This document shows positions 1 to 10,443 of a stretch of 64,000 nt of DNA, piece by piece. The number at the start of each line of letters is the position of its first letter. Within the stretch, counting starts at the first letter, position 1. The notes beneath the pieces are model-generated. The model was not told where the DNA came from. It worked only from the letters and a program-made list of their open reading frames with translations, and searched no databases. Origin of the DNA: Jaltomata sinuosa (lineage: Eukaryota > Streptophyta > Magnoliopsida > Solanales > Solanaceae). The stretch spans positions 1-64,000 of the forward strand of contig QJPP01000050.1 in NCBI GenBank assembly GCA_003996215.1, read 5' to 3'. Position numbers and translations under genes: made by a program.

Positions 1-1105
1 TTTATTAAGTTAAAATTTGAATTAGTGACTTAAAATAAGTAAAGTGTAGTTTGTATTAAGTTAAAATTTGAATTAGTGACCTAAAATAAGTAAAGTATAG
101 TTTGTATTAAGTTAAAATTTTGAACTAGTGACTTAAATAAGTAAAATGTAGTTAGTTGTTAGTTGAAATTTTGAACTAGTGACTTAAAATAGTGAAGTGT
201 AGTAAGTTAAAATTTTGAACTAGTGACTTAAAATAAGTAAAGTGTAGTTAGTTGTTAGTTGAAATTTTGAACTAGTGAATTAAAATAGTGAAGTGTAGTA
301 AGTTAAAATTTTGAACTAGTGACTTAAAATAAGTAAAGTGTAGTTAAGTTTAAAAATTTGAACTTAGTGGACTTTAAAATAAGTAAAAGGTGTAGTTAGT
401 TGTTAGTTGAATTTTTGAACTAGTGACTTAAAATAGTGAAGTGTAGTAAGTTAAAATTTTGAACTAGTGACTTAAAATAAGTAAAGTGTAGTTAGTTGTT
501 AGTTGAAATTTTGAACTAGTGACTTAAAATAGTGAAGTGTAGTAAGTTAAAATTTTGAACTAGTGACTTAAAATAAGTAAGTGTAGTTAGTTGTTAGTTG
601 GAATTTGAACTAGTGACTTAAAATTGTGAAGTTTAGTAAGTTAAATTTTGAACTAGTGACTTAAAATAAGTAAAGTGTAGTTAGTTGTTAGTTGAAATTT
701 TGAACTAGTGACTTAAAATAGTGAAGTGTAGTAAGTTAAAATTTTGAACTAGTGACTTAAAATAAGTAAAGTGTAGTTAGTTGTTAGTTGGAATTGTGAA
801 CTAGTGACTTAAAATAGTGAAGTGTAGTAAGTTAAAATTTTGAACTAGTGACTTAAAATAAGTAAAATGTAGTTAGTTGTTAGTTGAAATTTTGAACTAG
901 TGACTTAAAATAGTGAAGTGTAGTAAGTTAAAATTTTGAACTAGTGACTTAAAATAAGTAAAATATAGTTAGTTGTTAGTTGAAATTTTGAACTAGTGAC
1001 TTAAAATAGTGAAGTGTAGTAAGTTAAAATTTTGAACTAGTGACTTAAAATAAGTAAAATGGAGTTAGTTGTTAGTTGGAATTTTGAACTAGTGACTTTT
1101 TATAG
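1..1105 (+). repeat. 96-bp tandem array upstream of the transposase gene
   Basis: About a dozen AT-rich units with a 96-bp period fill this stretch (for example AGTGAAGTGT at 191, 287 and 531). Each unit is a dimer of two related monomers of about 45 and 51 bp. Both contain TTGAACTAGTGACTTAAAAT; they differ in the link (AGTAAGTTAAAA versus GTTAGTTGTTAGTTGAAA). Around 340-400 an extra half unit with small insertions breaks the phase. The array lies between the off-window CACTA terminus and the transposase start, where CACTA elements keep subterminal repeats. No ORF or RNA gene is seen. Confidence 0.9.
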
Positions 1106-1181
1106 TGAAGTGTGATTTAGTTATTGGAATTAGTTCAAATGTGATTTAATTAAGCTCTAGTTTGATTTATTGTTTGTGTAG

Positions 1182-4100
1182 ATGGAACCTGATCGTAGTT
1201 GGATGTATAATAGAAACAATCCTGGTCGAGCGGGTATGATTCCAGAATTTGCAGAAGGTGTCACTCGTTTTATAAATCATGCAAAGACACTTGAGCCTTT
1301 TTTAACTTCAAAGTTGATTAGGTGTCCTTGTATTAACTGTAGCAACGTGAGATATCAAACAACAGAGAATGTGTCTATGCATCTTATGTTCAAGGGTTTT
1401 AAACCAGGATATACAGTTTGGACTAGTCATGGTGAAGTTGATAGTAACATTAATAGGTTTAGTAACTTTGTTGTTGGTGAAAGTGGTAGATCTGAGGAAT
1501 ATAATTATGTCCAAGATTTTAGAATGCCGGATATGATTCATGATGCTTTTGGGATGCATTCTGATTTTGAATTTGGGGAAAATGTAGAAGAACCTCCCAA
1601 TGAAGAAGCACACAATTTTTATGAACAATTGCGTGATGCTAGTCGTCCTTTCTTTGAGGGGAGTCCGCACTCTCAATTGTCTGTTGCAGTTAGATTGTTA
1701 AGTATCAAATCTGATTGGAATATTGCTCAAGGAGCAATGGACTCTATGATAGACCTTATGAATGAATTAGTTGACTCCAATATAAAGGTTCCTGATTCTT
1801 ACTATAAGGCAAAGAGATTGGTTTCAAAGTTAGGGCTCTCCTCAATCAGAATTGATTGTTGTGAAAATGGTTGCATGTTATACTTTAAGGAGGATGTCAA
1901 TATAGAGTCATGTAAGTTCTGTGGACACCCTCGCTATAAGCGTGGTTCTATTTCAAAGAAAATTGCTTTTAAGACGATGCATTATTTACCTCTTATACCA
2001 AGGTTGAAGAGGTTGTATGCATCAAATAGCTCTGCTCCTCATATGAGATGGCACCGTGAAAATAGAAGACCACCTGGTGTCATGTGTCATCCATCAGACG
2101 GAGAGGCCTGGAAGCATTTTGATAGAACTTATCCAGATTTTGCAGCTGAACCAAGGAATGTTAGGTTGGGTTTGTGTGCTGATGGTTTCAACCCTTTTTC
2201 AGTTGGGGCTGCACCATATTCATGTTGGCCTGTGTTTATTACACCGTATAATCTTCCACCTGAGATGTGTATGACAAGTCCATATATATTTCTGAATTGT
2301 ATTATTCCTGGCCCGCGTAATCCAAAAGGTCTGATCGATGTGTACTTACAACCTTTGATTGATGAGTTGAAACTGTTGTGGTGTGTGGGGGTTGAAACAT
2401 GGGACATTTCTCGTAAAAAAAATTTCAACTTGCGTGCTACCTTAATGTGGACTATTAATGATTTTCCTGCCTATGGAATGTTGTCTGGGTGGATGACTGC
2501 TGGAAAGTTAGCTTGTCCCTACTGCATGGAAGATACTAAATCATTCACATTAAAACATGGTCGAAAAACTTCATGGTTTGATTGTCACCGTCGGTTCTTG
2601 CCACCTAATCACGAGTTCAGGAGAATGAAATATGCATTTAGAAAGAATAAAACTGAACACAATGGTCCACCGCCAATATTAACGGGTCATGATATTTGGG
2701 AGAGGGTTCAAAATTTGCCAAAGATTACCGAGGAACCACCGTATAAATTCCATGGGTATGGTGTTGCGCATAATTGGACTAAACAGAGCATATTCTGGGA
2801 ATTACCTTATTGGAAGGATAATCTACTCAGACATAATCTTGATGTTATGCATATTGAAAAAAATTATTTTGATAATTTGTTTAACACTGTAATGGATGTA
2901 ACTGGCAAGACAAAGGATAATATTAAGGCTAGACTTGACTTACCGGAACACTGTAGACGACCAGAGTTACATTTACAAGAGTCTGCCAACGAGAAGTTGC
3001 TTAAGCCCAAGGCCAGTTATTCATTCACAATGGAACAAAAGCAAAAAATTTGTGAGTGGGTGCAGAGTTTGAAGATGCCAGATGGGGAAGAGGGTTGACA
3101 TGGACCATGGAATCTTACATGGGATGAAAAGTCATGACTGCCACGTTTTCATGGAACAATTACTTCCGATTGCTTTTAATGGATTGCCTGAAAATATATA
3201 GAAATCGATGGCAGAGATCAGTTTATTTTTCAAAGATTTGTGTTCCAGCACATTGAGAGTAGAAAATCTGATTAAGATGGCTGAAAATATTGTTGTTATC
3301 AGTAATAAGTTGGAGAAGATTCTTCCACCTGGGTTCTTCGATGTGATGGAACATCTTCCCATTCACCTTATCCACGAAGCCCTACTGGGAGGTCCAGTTC
3401 AAAATAGGTGGATGTATCCTTATGAGCGGTAAGTAACTACAACACATTTATTCTTATTTCTTCAATTATATACATATCTAACGTAAAATTTTACAGCACC
3501 ATTGGCAAGTCTAAAAGGAGTGTCAAAAACAAAAATAGGGTGGAAGGCTCTATAGTTGAAGCATATCTTGCTAGAGAAACAACCCATTTTTGTTCTTACT
3601 ACTTTGATGATCAAGTGTCGTGCTTGAGAAACAGACCTAATCGACACGCTGATGCCGTGACTGATGCCGCAGTACAACCATTATCAATCTTCAATCAGCC
3701 GAGTAAGGGTTCAAAAAGGCGTAGATTGCGCATACTTACCGAAAAGGAGAAAAAATCTGCAGCGCTACATGTCTTGCTGAATTGCCCAGAAGTCCAGCCC
3801 TTTTTAGAGTAAGGAAATTAAATACTTACACAACATATTCAACTACAATTTCATTAAGAAAATTAACTATATTTTTAATGTGATACTACAGTTATTTTGT
3901 GGAGCTATATGGCCATGATCAAGTGTGTTTGTCATTTACAACATGGTATACTGATTGGGTAAGTGTTATAATATATACATAATAACAACAACGTATAGTT
4001 CTCTTCCTTCTACTAACACTATTTTTAATTTACTAACCATATATAGGTCTACAATTCAGAAAATGCTGCCACATTTGATCAATTTTTCAAGGATATTTCT

Positions 4101-4790
4101 TGGGGACCGATTAAAGTTTATACAATGTCCCAATATAATGTAAATGGTTTTAAATTTGCCACGGAGGAATACTCAAAGAATAGAAAAACTAACAATAGTG
4201 GGGTTTGGGTTAAAGGTGGCGATGGAAACCAAAATGAGAACGTTGATTATTTTGGCGTGCTACAGGAGATTCTAGAGGTGGAGTATTCTGGTTGGCCAAT
4301 CAAAAGAATTGTACTTTTTCAATGAAAGTGGTTTGATCCAAAACTAAACAGAGGTACAAGAGAACTTAAGCAACATAACATCATTGAAGTCAAACACACC
4401 AGGACTTATCATGCTTATGATCCTTTTATTATTGCACAGAATGCTAAGCAAGTGTACTATGCTCCTTATCCGTTGCGTAGGGACAAGTCTGATTGGTGGG
4501 TTGTAATCAAAACTAAGCCTATGGGGCGGGTGGAAGTTGAGAATGTGTTGAATGTTGCTTATCAAAACGAAATAGCAATTGTTCACCAAGAAGTGGACGT
4601 TGAGTTAGAAACCAACTTGGAGCATCCTGATCACATTTTAGAAGAAGTTAGTAGAGAAGAGTTAGAAACATTACCAAATGTCGAGGAGGATGAATCAACA
4701 GATGAAGAAGTTGAATGGGCAACTGAGGAGGAGACTTCCGAAGAGAATGAATGGATAGATGGGGACGAAACTTCCGAAGAGGATGAATAG
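1182..4790 (+). pseudogene. TNP2-type CACTA transposase, broken
   Basis: The gene encodes a Transposase_21/TNP2 protein for excision and reinsertion of CACTA ends. Probable exons are 1182-3428, 3497-3808, 3892-3958 and 4047-4790, with GT/AG borders that keep frame. The N-terminus (residues 5-80) resembles the transposase-associated domain. The core has hallmark strings such as FELPYW-like FWELPYWKDNLLRHN followed by DVMHIEKN. DUF4218- and DUF4216-like regions follow, then an acidic tail. Lesions: a frameshift or small deletion leading to TGA at 3096-3098, with the reading resuming in another frame at about 3094; TAG at 3199-3201 where relatives have Trp; TGA at 4323-4325. The start ATG at 1182 opens the conserved N-terminal motif. 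Product would be truncated before DUF4218. Confidence 0.9.
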
Positions 4791-5421
4791 CAATTAGCAT
4801 GTTGTATTCATTATTTTTAATTATTGAATCCGAAGAGGATATTTCTTTTAATATTTACAGCCTTCTTAGATTTGTAAAATGTAATCTTCAATTATAGTTC
4901 TTTAATCAAGAGTCATGTCTGAAGTTCTGAGTTATATATCTCAGCCCTTATTAGTGACCAAATATGTTTTGGTGCTATACATATATAATATGATAGCATG
5001 TGTAATTATTCATGTGTTATATGTATCTAAAATAAAATACATTGTCAATTAAAAGACTTCATAATCCATCAACATTAAAGAGAAACAAAAAAGAAGACAA
5101 AAAAAGAGAAGAATATTGTTCTAATGTGATACATGAGCTCTACTCAAAAGGTAAAACAACATAAGGAACTGCTATAATAATAGGACTATATTAATTCTTG
5201 TTTGCAGTTTATTATTGGTTCTCTTCTGTCTGTTGATTTAGATAACTGCATTTAATTTTAGGTTGGTACTGTCAATCTGTCATATATATATGAGGAATAA
5301 ATGAATACTAATAATTTTTTCAATTTTGGTCATTGTGTTTGTTGTTAAGTTTATTGTTCAAAATATTAGTAACCTGAGCATTTCTCTGTTTTTTCTTTTA
5401 ACTTCACCTTCATTTTAATAG
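4791..5421. other. Spacer between the two CACTA genes
   Basis: AT-rich noncoding sequence containing the presumed 3' end of the transposase transcript and the 5' region of the second gene. I see no ORF of note, RNA gene or repeat array. Confidence 0.6.
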
Positions 5422-7311
5422 ATGGTAGATAAGAACAAGGCTAACCAAAAGAAACCCGTCAATTCAAAAAAGAAAAAAAAGCTCTATACTTCTGAAAGAC
5501 CCATTGAGGTCGTGATAGCTGATGAGCCCCCGCGAGCTTATATCTCACCACGAGCCTCACTTTCAGCTTCTCACTCGGTACATCAGTCACATAATGCCTC
5601 TACTCGCGTGACTCCACTTTCTGGTCATTCTATATCTTTGCCCGTCATGGTACCCACTTCGGGTTACCAAACACTACAGGGTTATTCCCATCTTGGTCAT
5701 CAGTCTACCTTGCCATCAGCCAGCACTAGTCAGTCCAGTGCTGCTAATGGATCAATTAGACTTTCAGGTCTTCGTCTTGGTTCCGGTGGCTCGAGTTCTA
5801 ATACTACCACGACCCAGCACTCAAATGCACATGGTCCACGGCTAGGTGGTTTATAGTCAGGCGATAGAGACCATACCCAGAGACTCATCATCGAGCCTAT
5901 AGGATATAGGTATTATTCAACTATATTACATCTTCTTTTTTATATGTTTTTTTAAAAAAAATTTAATTTGCAAATTTATATTCCAAGTGTTTAATCTTGT
6001 ATTGCAGGTTATTTCCGGATGAAGGAATGAAAAAAATAATCCTTAATTGCATCGGATCATTTTATAATGATATGTACCCGACTTAGGGTTCGATACCACT
6101 TAATATCCCAGGACAGATCTTCATAGAATTTAGGGTAAAAATATTTTTCAATTAAATTCACATTATATACATTTAAATTCGCTACACATTTCTAGAATAA
6201 ATATTTAACTATTTTTTATTGCAGAAATATTACGTATGGGCTCCCGAGCATGAGAATAAAGTTCAAAGTAACTTCAAATATAGAGCTGGGAAGGCGCTTA
6301 GTGGCCTATTTTCTGATTGTCGGGCAGAAAATAGAGTTCCATCTTTTGTGGTGCCAAATATGTGGGCCAAGTTATTGAATTTCTGGAAAACTGATGAAAA
6401 ATTTCTTAATAGAAGGGAGATCGGGAAGAAGGCTCGAGCATCGGATAAGGGCGGCTCTTTGCACACTGGTGGGGCCATTAGCCAGCTTACTAGAAAGAAG
6501 AGAATGGTATATTTTCTTAATTTAGTTAAATAAAATTATCCTTTTTGATAAGTAGCTTTTGGAGATTAATAATCACATTATATGCATGTTGTTTGCAGGA
6601 AAAAGACTTGGGTAGGCCTGTAACACAGGAAGAGTTATTCAAAGTTTGTCACACAAAGACGCTAAAAAATTCCACAGATGAAAGTTGGTGTGAGACACGT
6701 GCTCAATAGACACATGTAAGAACTGCATTCAAACTATTTTTTTAATTCTTTTTTTTCTTTTATCTATTATATTCATATGCTAAGAGTTATTCATTTAAAT
6801 ATAGGAGTCGTTTGTGCAAAGAATTCAGGAGTACCGTAGTACTCAACCTCCTGAAAGTCAGGACACACCGCTTACAGATAAACAAGTAGAACAATTTTGG
6901 CGAGAGAGTGCGGGTGAACCAGTAAGAGGTTCAGTCTATGGTTATACACAAAAGGCTTTTGCGGAGAAGAAACCCTGTTTTTATTGTCCATCATCTTCAG
7001 GCTTCGATAATGTGGATAAAGCGGTCGTGTCTGTAATGAAGGCGGAGATATCTATGCTCACTGCCGAGCTTGCTGCATCAACCGAAAGGGAGAAGAAAAG
7101 AGACGAGCAGATTACACAGATTGCAGCATCAAAGGAGATAGAGAACAAGAGGTATGCGGAGCTTCAGTCCCAGTTAAAATCTCTTTTTGAGTCGGGAAAG
7201 ATTATTCCTCATTGTGCTAGTGATAAACGTCGATGCCTAGTGGATGTGTCTGATATCGAGGGTGAGGAGGGTGAAGAGGGTGAAGAGGATGAGGATGCTA
7301 ATGATGAGTAA
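5422..7311 (+). pseudogene. Second En/Spm-type CACTA gene (Transposase_24-like), broken
   Basis: This is the accessory CACTA gene, of the plant En/Spm transposase family (PF03004-like). Five exons join in frame: 5422-5909, 6008-6134, 6225-6507, 6599-6715 and 6805-7311. Exon 1 is basic, then Ser/Thr/His rich. Exons 2-3 carry the family core, ending in a block with KGGSLHTGGAIS. Exon 5 has a likely coiled coil rich in Glu/Lys (about 7030-7190) and an acidic tail. In-frame stops are TAG at 5854-5856, TAG at 6084-6086 where relatives have Trp, and TAG at 6707-6709. In En/Spm the accessory protein binds subterminal repeats; that role here is inferred from position and family. Confidence 0.85.
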
Positions 7312-7546
7312 TTGTACCTAACTACTAGACATTTTGGACTTAGTATATATAGTTTGTACACTTTTTAGATTGTTTGATCGTATTTTAAGTTTAATTTGAA
7401 GTAGTGAAACGTAAATATAGAAAAATATCGTCTTGACAGCTATTTGAGCTGGTTTTGGTTGAATATATGCATTATCAAATATGCAGGTGGGCAATTCAAA
7501 TTGCAGCAATTTACTGCCAATTTTATGGTAAAATATCGACAACAAA
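7312..7546. other. 3' flank of the second CACTA gene
   Basis: AT-rich noncoding sequence between the stop codon and the palindrome array. It probably includes the 3' UTR. No other feature is visible. Confidence 0.5.
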
Positions 7547-8239
7547 CCGACCTCCTGAGGTCGGTGTTTTGGGTAAATTTTCCAGAAAACCGACATCAGG
7601 AAGTCGATTTTTTGAATAAATTTTTCCAAAAACCGACCTCAATAGGTCGGAATCAAGTGAAATAGGAAAATGAAATTTAAATAATACCGACCTCAAGAGG
7701 TCAGAATATCAGAAAAATAATAAATTAAAATTTCAGTAATACCGACTTCCGGAGGTCGGAAAACCAAAAAAATAATAAATTAAAAATTCAGTAATACCGA
7801 CTTCCGGAGGTCGGAAAACCAAAAAAATAATAAATTAAAAATTCAGTAATACCGACTTCCGGAGGTCGGAAAACCAAAAAAATAATAAATTAAAAATTCA
7901 GTAACACCGACTTCCGGAGGTCGGAAAACCAAAAAGATAATAAATTAAAAATTAAACAATACCGACCACCGGAGGTCAGTATATTATATTTTTAATAATA
8001 TTTTTTTAAAAAGAAACCGACTTCAGGAAGTCGGAAATAAAACAAAATAAAATATATATTAAATTCTTAATTTTTGGATTTAAAATTAAAACCGACATCC
8101 GGAGGTCTGTATTTACCGACCTCACGATGTCGGTATACAAAACCAACCAAGCCTTTTCCGACTAGGACTTGTGAGTCGGTTTTGAGTCAGTTTTTCAGGG
8201 AAAACCGACTTCCGGATGTCGGTTTTTTGAGGTCGGTTT
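7547..8239 (+). repeat. CACTA 3' subterminal palindrome array
   Basis: About fourteen copies of an imperfect palindrome of the form CCGACNTCNNGAGGTCGG occur here, starting with the perfect-arm copy at 7547-7564 and ending next to the terminal inverted repeat. Subterminal repeats like these are the docking sites of the accessory CACTA protein in En/Spm; that function is inferred here. The copies closest to the terminus (8205-8240) are packed more tightly. Confidence 0.9.
7686..8015 (+). repeat. 55-bp tandem repeat inside the subterminal array
   Basis: ACCGAC boxes recur at 7686, 7741, 7796, 7851, 7906 and 7961, an exact 55-bp spacing. Units 7741 to 7906 are nearly identical, with a palindrome followed by an A-rich linker containing AATAATAAATTAAAA. 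The near-identity of the middle units indicates recent local amplification. Confidence 0.9.
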
Positions 8240-8245
8240 TCCCTG

Positions 8246-8259
8246 TTTTTCTAGTAGTG
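8246..8259 (-). repeat. CACTA right terminal inverted repeat
   Basis: Read on the minus strand this is CACTACTAGAAAAA, the terminus typical of plant CACTA elements. It ends exactly where homology to the family A LTR resumes. Confidence 0.93.
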
Positions 8260-8760
8260 ATACTTGATATTGTTGTACTGTTATACACTATTTATTTGAA
8301 AACTGGCAGATGATCCTACCAGTACACAGTGGTGGTGTATTGATACTGCACTTGCTTGTCTTTTGGTGAGTACATAAAATCTTCCAGCGGCTGAGACGCG
8401 ACCTCACATTTAGCACTGATGATTCCTGACTTTCAAGGGTGAGCTGTTTGATTCGAGCTACCTTGCGTTATCTTTAGAGTTTCAGTCCACTTGTTTCGGA
8501 CTTAAAACTACTTCGTATTTTCTTTTGGGGTTGCATCCCCGTATTCTAGATATTGGTAGTGATGTTTGGTACAACGACTTTCAGTTCCTAGGTGGGATTT
8601 TCTGCAGGTTAATGATTATGCTAGTTTTTGCTTATTTTGATTGCTAGTTTACTTTTTGTTGCTGGTTTTAGGCTGTTAGTCTAGGCAAAGGGTTGAACTC
8701 TATTGGTTCGCTCATTTGGGGGTTGGGTGGGTGCCACTCACGATGGGTTGGATCATGACA
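8260..8760 (+). repeat. Family A LTR 1, right-hand part
   Basis: The sequence aligns to 15664-16166 of the complete LTR and ends GGATCATGACA just before a tRNA-Met-type primer site. Its left 1.7 kb is displaced off-window by the CACTA insertion. Confidence 0.92.
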
Positions 8761-8764
8761 AAGA

Positions 8765-8777
8765 TGGTATCAGAGCC
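8765..8777 (+). other. Primer binding site (initiator tRNA-Met type), family A copy 1
   Basis: TGGTATCAGAGCC lies 4 bases after the LTR end and matches the 3' end complement of plant initiator tRNA-Met, the usual gypsy primer. Confidence 0.88.
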
Positions 8778-8979
8778 TAGGTTCGTTGATCTCATCGTAC
8801 CAAACAGGTGTAGTAGAGTCTTACAGAACGGTGCAGAGACGTCCATACTTTTCTTCGAGAGGCTATGGGGCTTTAGGAAAAACCATCTCTTCCTTCTTTC
8901 CTTCATTCTATAACTCAATTCCAATTGGTATCTGGTGATACAAATTGGTATCTAACCTCATTCACTCTTCTGTCCGTAG

Positions 8980-10443
8980 ATGGTTACTACAAGGAATAAT
9001 GGTGCAAGGCCAGCGGTCCCAGTAGTGGGCTCAGCAGTTCGTGGTAGAGGTAGGTGAAGGGGAAGGGGACGAGCTGGAGCCACACCCACCAGGGGTGGAG
9101 CTCGAGTTGCTGCTGCACGTGAGGTAACCCCTCCTCCACCTCGGGATCATGTGGCTGAGGACGTAGAAGAAGTGGTTGTAAAGGATGGAGGGGCTCAAGC
9201 AGAGGCGACACCAGTTGGGGGTGCAGGCCTTCCTACTATGACACCGGAAGCTTTTAAGAAGGCGTGGAATATTCTGAGTGGGTTGATTGGTGCTGGAGCC
9301 ATACCCGCAGCTTATGCAAATCAGGCCTTGGATACTCAGCCAGCGATTACTACAACACCCAGGATGGACGCAGCTTTGGGCATAAATGATCTACTCAGGC
9401 CAATGTTAGCATGAGATGCTGATTAAGTTCCTTAACCTGAAACCTCCGACGTTTTAGGGTACAGACAAGGAGGATGCCTATGAGTTCATCCTGAATTGCC
9501 ATGAGAGGTTACACAAGTTGGGTATTGTACGTCATCATGGGGTTGAGTTTGTCACTTTTTAGCTGCAGGGTGATGCCAAGCAGTGGTGGAGGTCTCTTGT
9601 TGAGTGTCGGTCTTCTATTCTACCTCCACTGACTTGGGAGCAATTCCACGCATTGTTTCTAGAGAAGTACGTTCCCCGTACTTTGAGGGACCAAAAGAAG
9701 GATGAGTTTCTGAACTTGGATCAGGGTAGTATGTCGGTCTCAGCTTATGAGGCTAAGTTCCATAGGTTGTCTCATTTTGCTACACAGATGTTGGGTTTCG
9801 AGGAGGAACGGGTCCGGTTGTTCATCAAGGGTCTGAATAGTGAACTACAGGTACTGTCAGTGCATATGACTTCTTCAAAAAAGGGCTTTAATGATGCGGT
9901 GGATTATGTGAAGAAGATTGAGGGAGTCAGGCGAGCGGGGCAGGCTAAGACTTTAGCCTAGAAGCCCCGGAATGAGTGAAACTATGGTGGTTCATACTCC
10001 AGGGGCCAGCATCAGCAGGCTTATCCGGCCCGTCCTATTCAGTCAGCTCTACCAGCTACTACAGGTGGTAGTCAGAGAGCTCAGTCTTCAGCTTCTAGAG
10101 GCTAGAGAGTGTCCTATACATCAGCTAGCAGACCTACTTTGATCGTGGTTGCTTCTATTGTGGTAAGCTGGGACACTTTAAGAGGGAATGTCCACATAGG
10201 CAGACATCTAATCAGGGACAACAGCAGACTAGAGCAGTGGTTCCGACAAGCAGAGGCAGTAATGCTAGGGGTCGTCCACAAGGTGGGCGAGGTAATTTTC
10301 AGGGATGCTGGTGGTGAGACCGAGGGAATGGTGGCACAAGCAGGGGTGCAGCACAGCCGGCTCGAGAAGTTGCCTGGATTGATGATTGGGCTCATTACTA
10401 TGCTTTTCCAGGGAGGACTGAGGCAGAAGCCTCAAATGCAGTG
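8980..10443 (+). pseudogene. Gag remnant, family A copy 1
   Basis: The capsid/nucleocapsid polyprotein begins at ATG 8980 (MVTTRNNGARP) after a leader. A Gly/Arg-rich N-terminus is followed by the gypsy gag core (for example FLEKYVPRTLRDQKKDEF near 9653) and a CX2CX4HX4C zinc knuckle at 10150-10191. The reading frame is broken repeatedly: TGA at 9055-9057 (CGA in other frames of decay), TAG codons near 9455 and 9560, a frame change around 9410 and a one-base loss just before the knuckle relative to copy 2. The knuckle cysteines themselves are kept. No functional particle protein is possible. Confidence 0.88.

Larger units (their letters stand above)
1..8259 (+). mobile_element. CACTA (En/Spm) DNA transposon, right-hand part, inactive
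   Basis: The right terminus is explicit: the complement of 8246-8259 reads CACTACTAGAAAAA, the classic CACTA terminal inverted repeat. Inside it lie a 96-bp tandem array, a TNP2-type transposase gene, a second En/Spm gene and a dense subterminal palindrome array, in the usual CACTA order. The left terminus is upstream of the window. The element sits in the first LTR of the family A gypsy array: bases from 8260 (ATACTTGATATTG) match the uninterrupted LTR copy from 15664. ATA is therefore the probable 3-bp target duplication. Both genes carry nonsense changes, so this copy cannot make its own transposase. Confidence 0.93.

Noticed and set aside
1..1105. Possible CRISPR-like array of regularly spaced repeats
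   Set aside because: Units are contiguous with no unique spacers, and the context is a plant transposon.
1308..1676. 122-codon minus-strand ORF
   Set aside because: Antisense shadow of the conserved TNP2 frame; no recognisable protein.
2129..2428. 99-codon minus-strand ORF
   Set aside because: Also antisense to the transposase coding exon.
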